A model generated the notes under the pieces. The model made no database searches, was not told the origin of the DNA, and saw only the letters and a program-made list of their open reading frames with translations. The translations under genes and the position numbers were made by a program. From Alphaproteobacteria bacterium (lineage in GTDB: Bacteria > Pseudomonadota > Alphaproteobacteria > RS24), in contig RFZE01000014.1 in NCBI GenBank assembly GCA_009920875.1, forward strand, positions 1-19,891: a stretch of 19,891 bases of DNA, given 5' to 3'. Below, piece after piece: positions 1 through 6,948 of the stretch (its first letter is position 1; every line of letters starts with the position of its first letter).

Positions 1-1
1 T

Positions 2-688
2 GAGCTGGTGGCAATTTTTCGCGTCGGGCTGTCAGAATATGATTTGAATTTCACCTTTGCGTCGATTGAGACGGCCTCAAGCTTTTTCGGCTTTGGCGAC
101 CATCAAGGCGCGATTGACGTGATTATTGATGACCCTGATTTGATTGATATGCGCGCGCCGCAACTGCGCGCGGCGGCGGGGGACGACACTTATCTGACGG
201 ATTGGAAGCAGAGCAATCGCACTTTGGCCGGTGCTCTGGAGGTCGAGCGCAATGTTATGTTCCTCATTTTGACGATGATTTTGCTGGTTGCTGCGCTGAA
301 CATTATTTCCGGCCTCATCATGCTGGTGCGCGATAAAGGCCGCGATATTGCCGTCTTGCGCTCAATGGGGGCGAGCCGTGGCATGGTCATGCGCATTTTC
401 TTTATTACCGGCGCCAGTATTGGTGTGGTCGGCACGCTGGCCGGTCTGGCGGCGGGTATTCTGTTCAGCACTTATATTGAAGAAATCCGTCAGTTCCTTA
501 TTTGGTCAACCGGTGCCAATTTGTTTCCCGCTGAAATTTATTTCCTCGAGCGCATGCCTGCACGTATTTTGCCTGCAGATGTTTTGCAAATTGCGCTGAT
601 GGCGCTGGCTTTATCCTTTTTGTCGACCTTGTATCCGGCATGGCGTGCTGCATCAATGGAGCCGGTGGAGCTGCTGCGCAATGACTGA
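2..688 (+). CDS. lolC: LolC/LolE-type lipoprotein-releasing ABC transporter permease (5' truncated)
   Basis: This is the C-terminal 228 codons of an inner-membrane permease that works with LolD to extract lipoproteins from the inner membrane for transfer to LolA. The frame is open from the window edge, so the gene starts outside. The fragment shows part of the periplasmic domain, then three hydrophobic segments beginning near VMFLILTMILLV, FFITGASIGVVGTL and DVLQIALMALALSF. Between the first two lies a cytoplasmic stretch, RDKGRDIAVLRSMGAS, typical of the FtsX/MacB/LolCE coupling region. It ends with PAWRAASMEPVELLRND, the usual tail of LolC/E proteins. The stop overlaps the lolD start by 8 bases, indicating translational coupling. 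Many alphaproteobacteria have a single LolC/E-type permease, so the choice between the C and E symbols is uncertain; the family call is secure. Confidence 0.9.
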   Translation, partial: ELVAIFRVGLSEYDLNFTFASIETASSFFGFGDHQGAIDVIIDDPDLIDMRAPQLRAAAGDDTYLTDWKQSNRTLAGALEVERNVMFLILTMILLVAALNIISGLIMLVRDKGRDIAVLRSMGASRGMVMRIFFITGASIGVVGTLAGLAAGILFSTYIEEIRQFLIWSTGANLFPAEIYFLERMPARILPADVLQIALMALALSFLSTLYPAWRAASMEPVELLRND

Positions 689-1358
689 GCATGTCGCGAT
701 TGAGAATATTCAGCGTGTTTTCACGCAAGGCGCGCGCGATTTGCACGTGCTGCGCGGCGCCAGCCTTGCATTGGCGGCGGGCGACGTCGTGGCCTTGGTT
801 GGCCCGTCCGGTTCCGGCAAATCCAGCCTACTGCACATTGTCGGTTTGCTGGAAAAGCCCGATGGTGGCGCCATATCGTTGCGCGGTGAGTTAATTGAAA
901 TGGACAATGATCGCGCGCGAACGGCCATGCGGTTGCAGCATATCGGTTTTGTCTATCAAGCTCACAATCTGCTGCCCGAGTTCTCGGCGCAAGAAAATAT
1001 CGCTATACCGGCGCGCTTGGCCGGGCAGGGGCGTGATGATGCTATGCAAAATGCCTTGGTCTCGCTGGAGCGTCTGGGTTTGGCCGATAGAGCCGATCAT
1101 TTGCCTTCGCAACTCTCGGGTGGTGAACAACAGCGTGTTGCCATTGTACGGGCACTGGCCAATCAACCCAGTCTTGTTCTGGCTGATGAGCCGACGGGCA
1201 GTCTCGACGGCGCGGCAGGAGAGAAGGTTGCTGATTTACTGCTTGAGGAAGCCAAGACACAAAATGCTGCCGTTTTGCTGGCAACGCATGATCTGGACTT
1301 GGCCGCACGCGCCGACCGCATTGTGCGTTTGCACGATGGTATTATTCATTCTGATTGA
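681..1358 (+). CDS. lolD: Lipoprotein-releasing ABC transporter ATPase LolD
   Basis: This is a 225-residue ATPase that powers release of lipoproteins from the inner membrane by the LolCDE complex. All ABC motifs are intact: Walker A GPSGSGKS at residues 41-48, Q-loop Gln93, signature LSGGE at 145-149, Walker B LVLADEP at 165-171 followed by the D-loop at 175-176, and switch His203. The start at 681 is chosen because it follows a GGAG motif at 667-670 and gives the expected N-terminus; a longer in-frame extension exists inside the permease gene but has no support. Its overlap with the permease gene and the order permease then ATPase fit a lol operon. FtsE or MacB ATPases are related, but the neighbouring permease and the tight motif match favour LolD. 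Confidence 0.93.
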   Translation: MTEHVAIENIQRVFTQGARDLHVLRGASLALAAGDVVALVGPSGSGKSSLLHIVGLLEKPDGGAISLRGELIEMDNDRARTAMRLQHIGFVYQAHNLLPEFSAQENIAIPARLAGQGRDDAMQNALVSLERLGLADRADHLPSQLSGGEQQRVAIVRALANQPSLVLADEPTGSLDGAAGEKVADLLLEEAKTQNAAVLLATHDLDLAARADRIVRLHDGIIHSD

Positions 1359-1392
1359 ATAACGCATTGTTTTTATAAGGTTTTAATTCCTG

Positions 1393-1423
1393 TTGACAAA
1401 AGAACATAACAAGAACATATTAT
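1393..1423 (+). promoter_or_regulatory. Consensus-like sigma-70 promoter for the 33-codon ORF
   Basis: A perfect TTGACA hexamer lies at 1393-1398. Candidate -10 elements are CATATT at 1416-1421 (17-base spacing) or TATTAT at 1418-1423 (19-base spacing). This is the best promoter match I saw in the window. It lies 20-50 bases before the start of the microprotein gene, and a LexA-type direct repeat occupies the spacer. The -35 match is seen directly; use in vivo is inferred. Confidence 0.7.
1400..1419 (+). promoter_or_regulatory. Alphaproteobacterial LexA operator (SOS box), GAAC-N7-GAAC
   Basis: Two copies of the 9-mer AAGAACATA lie at 1400-1408 and 1411-1419, exactly 11 bases apart (one helical turn). 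Their cores form GAAC (1402-1405), seven bases, GAAC (1413-1416). On the other strand this reads GTTC-N7-GTTC, the direct-repeat site known to be bound by LexA in Alphaproteobacteria, unlike the palindromic CTG-N10-CAG site of enterics. It sits between the -35 and -10 elements, where a bound repressor would block RNA polymerase. The repeat and spacing are seen directly; LexA binding is inferred from the known class consensus. Confidence 0.8.
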
Positions 1424-1442
1424 CGCCTTAGGAGATAAGACC

Positions 1443-1544
1443 ATGAAAAACATTCTTGAAGATATTGCCGCTATCTGCACTTTGCTGGGCATGGGCACCG
1501 CCATCATCATGTGGGGCTCAATCGGGCAGGCGCTGGCCGGTTAA
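1443..1544 (+). CDS. 33-residue single-pass membrane microprotein, predicted SOS-induced (SidA-like candidate)
   Basis: This small gene is directly supported by an AGGAG Shine-Dalgarno at 1430-1434, eight bases before ATG 1443, and by its own strong promoter with an embedded LexA-type operator. The product begins MKNILEDIAAI, with charged residues only in the first seven positions. It continues as one uninterrupted hydrophobic segment from about residue 8 to 28 (including Cys12, a GMGTA motif and Trp24) and ends QALAG. It therefore looks like a one-pass inner-membrane peptide. In Caulobacter the SOS-induced division inhibitor SidA is a 29-residue one-pass inner-membrane protein under LexA control that acts on the divisome (FtsW). 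Size, topology and regulation match, but I cannot align the two, so a shared function is inference only. From memory, sidA also lies near dnaE, which should be checked. Confidence 0.75.
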   Translation: MKNILEDIAAICTLLGMGTAIIMWGSIGQALAG

Positions 1545-1578
1545 ACGATTAGGGTTATCCCCCTGAAAATAGGCCTGC

Positions 1579-1623
1579 TTGGCTGACAGCCGGGATTGCT
1601 GCGCTAAACTGAAATCCGTTTAG
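1579..1623 (+). promoter_or_regulatory. Possible dnaE promoter with inverted repeat
   Basis: A weak hexamer pair, TTGGCT at 1579-1584 and GCTAAA at 1603-1608 (18-base spacing), could serve dnaE. A perfect 6-base inverted repeat, CTAAAC (1604-1609) and GTTTAG (1618-1623), overlaps the -10 candidate. The -35 match is poor, so dnaE could equally be read from the upstream SOS-type promoter, since no convincing terminator separates them. Confidence 0.25.
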
Positions 1624-1643
1624 TGATTCCGTTTGCGTGTGGC

Positions 1644-4600
1644 ATGTCAGTAGCAGAAACAACAATATCCGAGACCCGTCTGATGCGGCCCAAATTCGTC
1701 CATCTGCGCACGCATAGCGCTTATTCCCTGCTGGAAGGGGCATTGCCTGTCAAAACGCTGACACAAACCGCCCTGGCATCATCTATGCCGGCGCTGGCGG
1801 TGACCGATCGCAATAATTTGTTCGGAGCGTTGGAATTTGCCGAAACCGCCGCCGGTTTGGGCGTGCAGCCGATTATTGGCGCGACCCTCAACATTCGCGA
1901 TGGCGATATAAGCGGCGATTTGGTGTTTCTGGTCAAAAACGAGGCGGGCTATATCAATTTGATGGCGCTCATCAGCGCGGCGCATCTCGAGAGCGAAGGC
2001 AAGCAAGGGCCGGGCGTAGCCTTTGAGGAGATTGCCGCTTCCGCCGACGGCCTAATCTGTCTGACCGGCGGCCCTGACGGTTTGATAAATCGGCTATTGG
2101 AAAGCAATCAAACTGAGGCCACAAATAATAAAATATCTATATTAAACAGTATCTTCAGAGATAATCTTTATATAGAACTTCAGCGATATGGTGACGCCTC
2201 GGAAGATGAGGTTGAGGCGCAATTGGTTGATTTTGCCTATGCTATGGAATTGCCCTTAGTAGCCACTAATCAGGCCTATTTTGCTTCGGCAGATGACTAT
2301 CGCGCCCATGACGCGCTGATTTGTATTGCCGAAGGACGTTACATTAACGAGGAAGATCGCCGCCGTCTGACCCCAGAGCATCGCTTGAAATCGGCGGAAG
2401 AAATGTGCGCGCTGTTTGCCGATTTGCCGGAAGCGTTGGAAAACACGGTTGAAATTGCCCAGCGTTGCGCGTTTCGGCCGACCGAACACGCACCGATTTT
2501 GCCGGCTTTCTCGAAAGATGATGAGTTGGCGGAGCTGTCGCGGCAGGCGCAAGAAGGGCTGACGGCGCGCTTGCAGCAAGTCGAGGCGGTGGCCGATGAG
2601 CAAGCCTATCGTGACCGCCTCGCATTTGAGCTGAAAGTCATCGCCGATATGGGTTTTCCCGGCTATTTCCTTATCGTTGCCGATTTTATCAAATGGGCGA
2701 AGAGCAATAATATCGCGGTCGGGCCGGGGCGTGGGTCGGGTGCCGGTTCCGTTGTTGCGTGGGCGCTGACCATTACCGATCTCGATCCATTGCGGTTCAA
2801 TCTTCTTTTTGAGCGTTTTTTGAACCCTGAGCGGGTTTCCATGCCCGATTTTGATATTGATTTCTGCCAGTCGCGCCGCGATGAGGTGATTGCCTATGTG
2901 CAGCAGAAATATGGCCGCGATCAGGTCGCGCAAATCATCACTTTCGGAAAACTGCAAGCGCGCGCCGTGCTGCGCGATGTCGGGCGCGTCTTGCAAATGC
3001 CCTATGGGCAAGTTGACCGCTTGTGCAAAATGGTGCCGAACAATCCGGCCAATCCGGTGACTTTGGCTGAAGCCATTGACGGTGAGCCGCGCTTGCAAGC
3101 CGAGCGCGACAGCGACCCACAAGTGGCTGAACTGATTGAAATCAGCCTCAAACTGGAAGGGCTTTATCGCCACGCATCAACCCATGCCGCCGGTGTGGTG
3201 ATTGGTGACCGGCCTTTGCAGCAGCTTGTGCCGCTTTACCGCGACCCGAAATCGGATATGCCGGTGACGCAATTCAATATGAAATGGGTTGAAAAAGCGG
3301 GACTGGTGAAGTTTGACTTTCTCGGCCTGAAAACCCTGACCGTTCTGGAAAAAGCGGTCGAGTTGCTGGCGGAGACCGGCGTCCGTGTCGATATCAATGG
3401 TCTGCCGCTCGATGATAAGGCGACCTATGAGTTGATGAGCCGCGGCGATACGGTCGGCGTGTTTCAGCTGGAAAGCGCCGGTATGCGCGATGTGCTGCGC
3501 AAAATGAAACCCGATAAATTCGAAGACATTATCGCTCTGGTGGCGCTCTATCGCCCGGGCCCGATGGATAATATTCCGCTTTATATCGCCCGTAAAAAAG
3601 GCGAGGAAGAACTCGATTACCTCTATCACACGCTGCAACCGATTTTGCAGGAAACCTACGGCGTGATGATTTACCAAGAGCAGGTGATGCAAATTGCGCA
3701 AACCCTGTCGAGCTATTCGCTGGGCGAAGCCGATTTGCTGCGCCGCGCCATGGGTAAAAAGATTAAAGAAGAAATGGCGGCGCAAAAAGCGCGCTTTGTC
3801 GATGGCGCAGTTGAAAATGGCGTGCCGAAAAACAAAGCGGCTGAAATTTTTGACCAAGTTGACAGCTTTGCCGGTTATGGCTTCAACAAAAGCCACGCCG
3901 CCGCCTATGCGTTGATTGCCTATCAAACCGCATGGCTGAAGGCCAATCATCCCGTTGCTTTCTATGCCGCCTCCATGTCGCTGGACTTTGAGCGCACAGA
4001 GAAACTCAATATCTTCAAGCAGGATGCCGCCAAGCACGACATCACGGTTCGTATTCCTGACGTCAATCGCTCTGAGGCGTGGTTTGCGATTGACGGCAAT
4101 GAGGTGTTTTATGCGCTGTCGGCCATTCGTAATGTTGGCAGCCAAGCCATGCAATCTTTGGTTGATGAACGCAAAGCCAATGGGCCGTTTAAAGACGTAT
4201 TTGATTTCGCGCGCCGCACGGCCGGTATCGGCCTCAATAAAAGATTGCTCGAGCATCTTATCGCCGCCGGTGCGCTGGACAGTCTGGAGCCTGACCGCGC
4301 CAAGCTGATGGGTGGCATAGAGATATTGCTCGGCGAGGCCAGCATTACCCAGTCTGAGAAAGAGACGCAGCAGGAAAACCTGTTCGGTGAAGCCGATGTG
4401 AGCGAGAGCACCACCTTGCCGCCACCGCTTGTGCCTTGGTCAACCATGGACCGGCTGTCGCACGAGTTTAATGCCATCGGTTTTTTTCTCTCGGGTCATC
4501 CGCTTGACGATTATAAATCGCTATTGCAGCGCGCCCGCGTCGCCTCTTTTGAGGATTTGGAAAGTCGCGTCGAGAAAGAGGTCTTGGTCGCCGGTGCGGT

Positions 4601-5066
4601 GATTAAGGTCGATGAGCGCAAATCGAAAAAGGGCAATCCGTTTGCTTTCATCACCCTGTCAGATGCGACCGGCCAATTTGAAATGACCGCCTTTTCGGAA
4701 GTGCTGAACGGCTCGCGCGAAATTTTGCAGGTCGGTGCATTGGTTGTGGCCTCAGTGACCATTAACCGCGAGGAGGGCGATTTGCGCCTCTTGGTGGAAA
4801 GTCTGCGGCCGGTTGATGATGTCGTCGCCAATACGGAGGCGGGCTTGCGTATATTTGTCGAAAAGCCAGAGGCCTGCGCCGGTTTGCGCACGCGGCTTGA
4901 AGATGTCGAGCAGCCCAAACACAAAAGGGGTGGTGAGGTGTCTTTGGTCATAATGACGCCGGAGCGCGAAGTGGAAATGCGCCTGCCCAATAAATATGCC
5001 ATTAACCCGCGTATTGCCGGTGCCATTAAGGCGGTGCCGGGCGTTCTTCACGTCGAAGAAGTTTAA
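1644..5066 (+). CDS. dnaE: DNA polymerase III alpha subunit (replicative)
   Basis: This 1140-residue protein is the catalytic subunit of the chromosomal replicase. The N-terminal PHP domain opens with VHLRTHSAYSLLEGA (from about residue 19). The polymerase core shows GPGRGSGAGS at 360-369, catalytic Asp402 and Asp404 in PDFDIDF, the third Asp558 in KFDFLG, and YRPGPMDN from 636. A C-terminal OB fold lies near 980-1020. QENLF at 910-914 matches the beta-clamp binding pentapeptide class, and together with the length it favours DnaE1 over the error-prone DnaE2. Three starts are possible: GTG 1623, ATG 1644 and ATG 1683. None has a strong Shine-Dalgarno; 1644 is chosen as the better ATG giving a usual-length N-terminus. 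A short AT-rich patch near 2098-2180 departs from the codon use around it. Confidence 0.95.
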   Translation: MSVAETTISETRLMRPKFVHLRTHSAYSLLEGALPVKTLTQTALASSMPALAVTDRNNLFGALEFAETAAGLGVQPIIGATLNIRDGDISGDLVFLVKNEAGYINLMALISAAHLESEGKQGPGVAFEEIAASADGLICLTGGPDGLINRLLESNQTEATNNKISILNSIFRDNLYIELQRYGDASEDEVEAQLVDFAYAMELPLVATNQAYFASADDYRAHDALICIAEGRYINEEDRRRLTPEHRLKSAEEMCALFADLPEALENTVEIAQRCAFRPTEHAPILPAFSKDDELAELSRQAQEGLTARLQQVEAVADEQAYRDRLAFELKVIADMGFPGYFLIVADFIKWAKSNNIAVGPGRGSGAGSVVAWALTITDLDPLRFNLLFERFLNPERVSMPDFDIDFCQSRRDEVIAYVQQKYGRDQVAQIITFGKLQARAVLRDVGRVLQMPYGQVDRLCKMVPNNPANPVTLAEAIDGEPRLQAERDSDPQVAELIEISLKLEGLYRHASTHAAGVVIGDRPLQQLVPLYRDPKSDMPVTQFNMKWVEKAGLVKFDFLGLKTLTVLEKAVELLAETGVRVDINGLPLDDKATYELMSRGDTVGVFQLESAGMRDVLRKMKPDKFEDIIALVALYRPGPMDNIPLYIARKKGEEELDYLYHTLQPILQETYGVMIYQEQVMQIAQTLSSYSLGEADLLRRAMGKKIKEEMAAQKARFVDGAVENGVPKNKAAEIFDQVDSFAGYGFNKSHAAAYALIAYQTAWLKANHPVAFYAASMSLDFERTEKLNIFKQDAAKHDITVRIPDVNRSEAWFAIDGNEVFYALSAIRNVGSQAMQSLVDERKANGPFKDVFDFARRTAGIGLNKRLLEHLIAAGALDSLEPDRAKLMGGIEILLGEASITQSEKETQQENLFGEADVSESTTLPPPLVPWSTMDRLSHEFNAIGFFLSGHPLDDYKSLLQRARVASFEDLESRVEKEVLVAGAVIKVDERKSKKGNPFAFITLSDATGQFEMTAFSEVLNGSREILQVGALVVASVTINREEGDLRLLVESLRPVDDVVANTEAGLRIFVEKPEACAGLRTRLEDVEQPKHKRGGEVSLVIMTPEREVEMRLPNKYAINPRIAGAIKAVPGVLHVEEV

Positions 5067-5087
5067 TTTAAATCACCATTATTTTGC

Positions 5088-5116
5088 TTGCGAGACGCGC
5101 CTGAATTGCCTATACC
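5088..5116 (+). promoter_or_regulatory. Candidate rpsB-tsf promoter
   Basis: TTGCGA (5088-5093) and TATACC (5111-5116) are separated by 17 bases in the gap after dnaE. Each matches its consensus hexamer at four of six positions. Transcription from here would give a leader of roughly 100 bases before the rpsB start. No strong terminator follows dnaE, so read-through is also possible. Confidence 0.4.
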
Positions 5117-5140
5117 ACGCGCATTACTCACGCGGGGACT

Positions 5141-5190
5141 GCCCAATTGCCGGGCGACTTTCGTGTCGAACATGAGGTTCGATGATAACC
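5141..5190 (+). promoter_or_regulatory. Structured rpsB leader with alternative hairpins
   Basis: The untranslated region before rpsB holds three small inverted repeats: GCCC (5141-5144) with GGGC (5152-5155), a perfect TCGAAC (5166-5171) with GTTCGA (5177-5182) around a five-base loop, and GGTT (5176-5179) with AACC (5187-5190). The last two share bases 5177-5179 and cannot form together. Leaders of ribosomal protein S2 genes are known autoregulatory sites in some bacteria. The pairings are seen in the sequence; a regulatory switch is inference. Confidence 0.35.
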
Positions 5191-5226
5191 CTGCGGCGGA
5201 TTAACGAGAGAAAGGAAGGCAACGCA

Positions 5227-6891
5227 ATGGCTGCACTGCCCGATTACAATATGCGTCAACTGCTGGAAGCAGGGGTGCATTTTGGCCACCAAACCCACCG
5301 TTGGAACCCTAAAATGGCGCCGTTTATTTTCGGCGATCGTAACGGTATTCACATTATGGACTTGTCGAAAACCGTGCCGATGCTGCATCAGGCGCTGGTT
5401 GCCGTTAAAGATGTCGTCGCCTCCGGCGGTCGTGTGCTTTTTGTCGGCACGAAACGTCAAGCCAGTGAGCCGATTGCCCGCCATGCCGGTCAATGCGCAC
5501 AATATTTCATGAATTCACGCTGGCTCGGCGGCACGCTGACCAATTGGCAGACCATTTCCAATTCCATCAAGCGTCTGCGCGAGTTGGAAGAAATGCTGGG
5601 CGGCGATGGTGCCAGCGGCCTGACCAAAAAAGAAATTCTTAATCTGACACGCGAGCGCGACAAGCTTGAGCTTGCGTTGGGCGGCATTAAAGAAATGGGC
5701 GGCGTGCCTGAACTGATGTTCGTTGTAGACACCAATAAAGAGGCGATTGCCATTGCCGAAGCAAAAACACTCGGCATTCCAGTGGTTGCTATCGTCGACA
5801 GTAATTGCGACCCCGACAGCATTGATTATCCGATACCGGGCAATGATGACGCGGCGCGCGCCATTGAACTCTATTGCGGACTGGTTTCAAAAGCGGTGAT
5901 TGCCGGTATTGAAGAAAGCAGTTCATCAGCAGGTATCGATTTGGGCGCGGCGGAAGAGCCCATGAGTGAAATTACGGCATCAATGGTGAAAGAACTGCGC
6001 GAAACTTCAGGCGCGGGCATGATGGATTGCAAAGCCGCCTTGCAAGAATGCGATGGCGATATGGCTGCCGCCGTTGACTGGCTGCGCACAAAAGGCTTGG
6101 CCAAAGCGGCCAAAAAAGCCGGTCGTGTCGCGGCTGACGGTCTCGTCGGCGTGTCTTCTGAAGGCACGGCAGGCGCGGTGGTCGAGGTTAATTCCGAAAC
6201 CGATTTTGTTGCCCGCAATGAAACATTCCAATCCATGGTCGGTGATATTGCCACTGTCGCGCTCGGCACAGACAATCATGACGGCTTGTTGGCGGCTGAT
6301 TATCCGGGTGCCGGTAAATCGGTTGAAGCGCACGTCACTGAAATGGTCGGCACGATTGGTGAAAACATGACGGTACGCCGCTCTGAAAAGCTGAGAGTCG
6401 AAAACGGCGTTGTAGCCAGCTATATTCACAATCAAGTTGTCGATGGGCTTGGCAAAATCGGTGTTTTGGTGGCGCTTGAGTCAACCGGCGATACGACCAA
6501 GCTGGAAGCGCTTGGACGTCAGCTTGCCATGCATGTGGCGGCGACCAATCCGCTGGCTGCAACGATTGATGACCTCGACCCTGCCGAGACTGAGCGCGAG
6601 CGCGCCGTTTTGGTGGCCGAAGCAAAAGAAAGCGGCAAGCCTGACGAAATCATCGAAAAAATGGTCGAAGGCCGTTTGCGCAAATTCTATGAAGAAGTTG
6701 TGCTGACCAGCCAGACTTTTGTGATTGACGGCGAAACCCGCATTGAGAAATTGCTGCAAAATGCTGCCGGTGATGTTGGTGGCGAGGTAGCGTTGAAAGG
6801 CTTTGTGCGCTTTGAATTGGGCGCCGGTGTCGATAAGGGCGAAGAAGCCGATTTTGCAGCCGAAGTCGCTGCAGCGGTAAGCGGCAGCTAG
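5227..6891 (+). CDS. rpsB-tsf: Fused ribosomal protein S2 - elongation factor Ts
   Basis: One uninterrupted frame of 554 residues carries a complete S2 (residues 1-245) and a complete EF-Ts (246-554). The S2 part shows LLEAGVHFGHQTHRWNPKM, RWLGGTLTNWQTI, TNKEAIAIAEAKTLGIPVV and NCDPDSIDYPIPGNDDAARA. It ends with an acidic tail, GIDLGAAEEP, like free alphaproteobacterial S2. The EF-Ts part begins MSEITASMVKELRETSGAGM, continues MDCKAALQECDGDM, and contains the conserved NSETDFVARNE. The start at 5227 follows AAGGAAGG (5212-5219) with seven bases between; an earlier in-frame start at 5182 lacks this. Normally rpsB and tsf are separate neighbours. Here the S2 stop is missing and the linker is almost nil, so EF-Ts could be tethered to the small subunit unless it is also made separately from ATG 5962 or cleaved. 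A base error close to the junction is the main alternative. Confidence 0.9.
   Translation: MAALPDYNMRQLLEAGVHFGHQTHRWNPKMAPFIFGDRNGIHIMDLSKTVPMLHQALVAVKDVVASGGRVLFVGTKRQASEPIARHAGQCAQYFMNSRWLGGTLTNWQTISNSIKRLRELEEMLGGDGASGLTKKEILNLTRERDKLELALGGIKEMGGVPELMFVVDTNKEAIAIAEAKTLGIPVVAIVDSNCDPDSIDYPIPGNDDAARAIELYCGLVSKAVIAGIEESSSSAGIDLGAAEEPMSEITASMVKELRETSGAGMMDCKAALQECDGDMAAAVDWLRTKGLAKAAKKAGRVAADGLVGVSSEGTAGAVVEVNSETDFVARNETFQSMVGDIATVALGTDNHDGLLAADYPGAGKSVEAHVTEMVGTIGENMTVRRSEKLRVENGVVASYIHNQVVDGLGKIGVLVALESTGDTTKLEALGRQLAMHVAATNPLAATIDDLDPAETERERAVLVAEAKESGKPDEIIEKMVEGRLRKFYEEVVLTSQTFVIDGETRIEKLLQNAAGDVGGEVALKGFVRFELGAGVDKGEEADFAAEVAAAVSGS
5952..5964 (+). promoter_or_regulatory. tsf: Possible internal ribosome binding site and start for free EF-Ts
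   Basis: GGAAGAG at 5952-5958 precedes an in-frame ATG at 5962, which encodes the usual first residues of EF-Ts (MSEITASMV). The three-base gap is shorter than usual but not prohibitive. The bases also read ATGA, with a TGA in the +1 frame at 5963-5965. This resembles a coupled 4-base overlap of two genes, a trace of how separate rpsB and tsf genes may once have abutted. Internal initiation is inferred. Confidence 0.45.
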
Positions 6892-6948
6892 TCGTAGCGA
6901 AACAAATCGGAATCGCGCCATAGTTGCTTCATCAAAAGAGAGGGTGGC

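Noticed and set aside
1359..1385. Possible terminator after lolD (AACG-CAT-TGTT followed by T residues)
   Set aside because: The stem is only four pairs including a G-T pair, with a mismatch beyond it, so it is too weak to call.
1551..1591. Hairpins AGGG/CCCT and GGCT-GAC-AGCC between the microprotein gene and dnaE
   Set aside because: Stems of four pairs without a following T-run do not make a credible terminator.
2256..4256. Long minus-strand open frames (2256-3173 and 3177-4256) opposite dnaE
   Set aside because: They lie wholly inside a well-supported gene, have low-complexity Gln/His/Arg/Ile-rich translations without recognisable domains, and result from codon bias on the other strand.
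1644..5066. Error-prone DnaE2 because of the nearby SOS operator
   Set aside because: Length, the clamp-binding QENLF motif, the C-terminal OB region and the housekeeping position before rpsB indicate the replicative DnaE1; no imuA or imuB gene is present.
5116..5134. Direct repeat CACGCG/CACGCG in the rpsB leader
   Set aside because: Six bases, GC-rich and common by chance in this genome; no known operator matches.
5900..5965. A frameshift as the explanation for the rpsB-tsf fusion
   Set aside because: The +1 frame ends at TGA 5963-5965, but the in-frame tail retains the recognisable S2 motif GIDLG, so a shift before about 5948 is not supported; an error in the last few bases remains possible and is noted with the finding.
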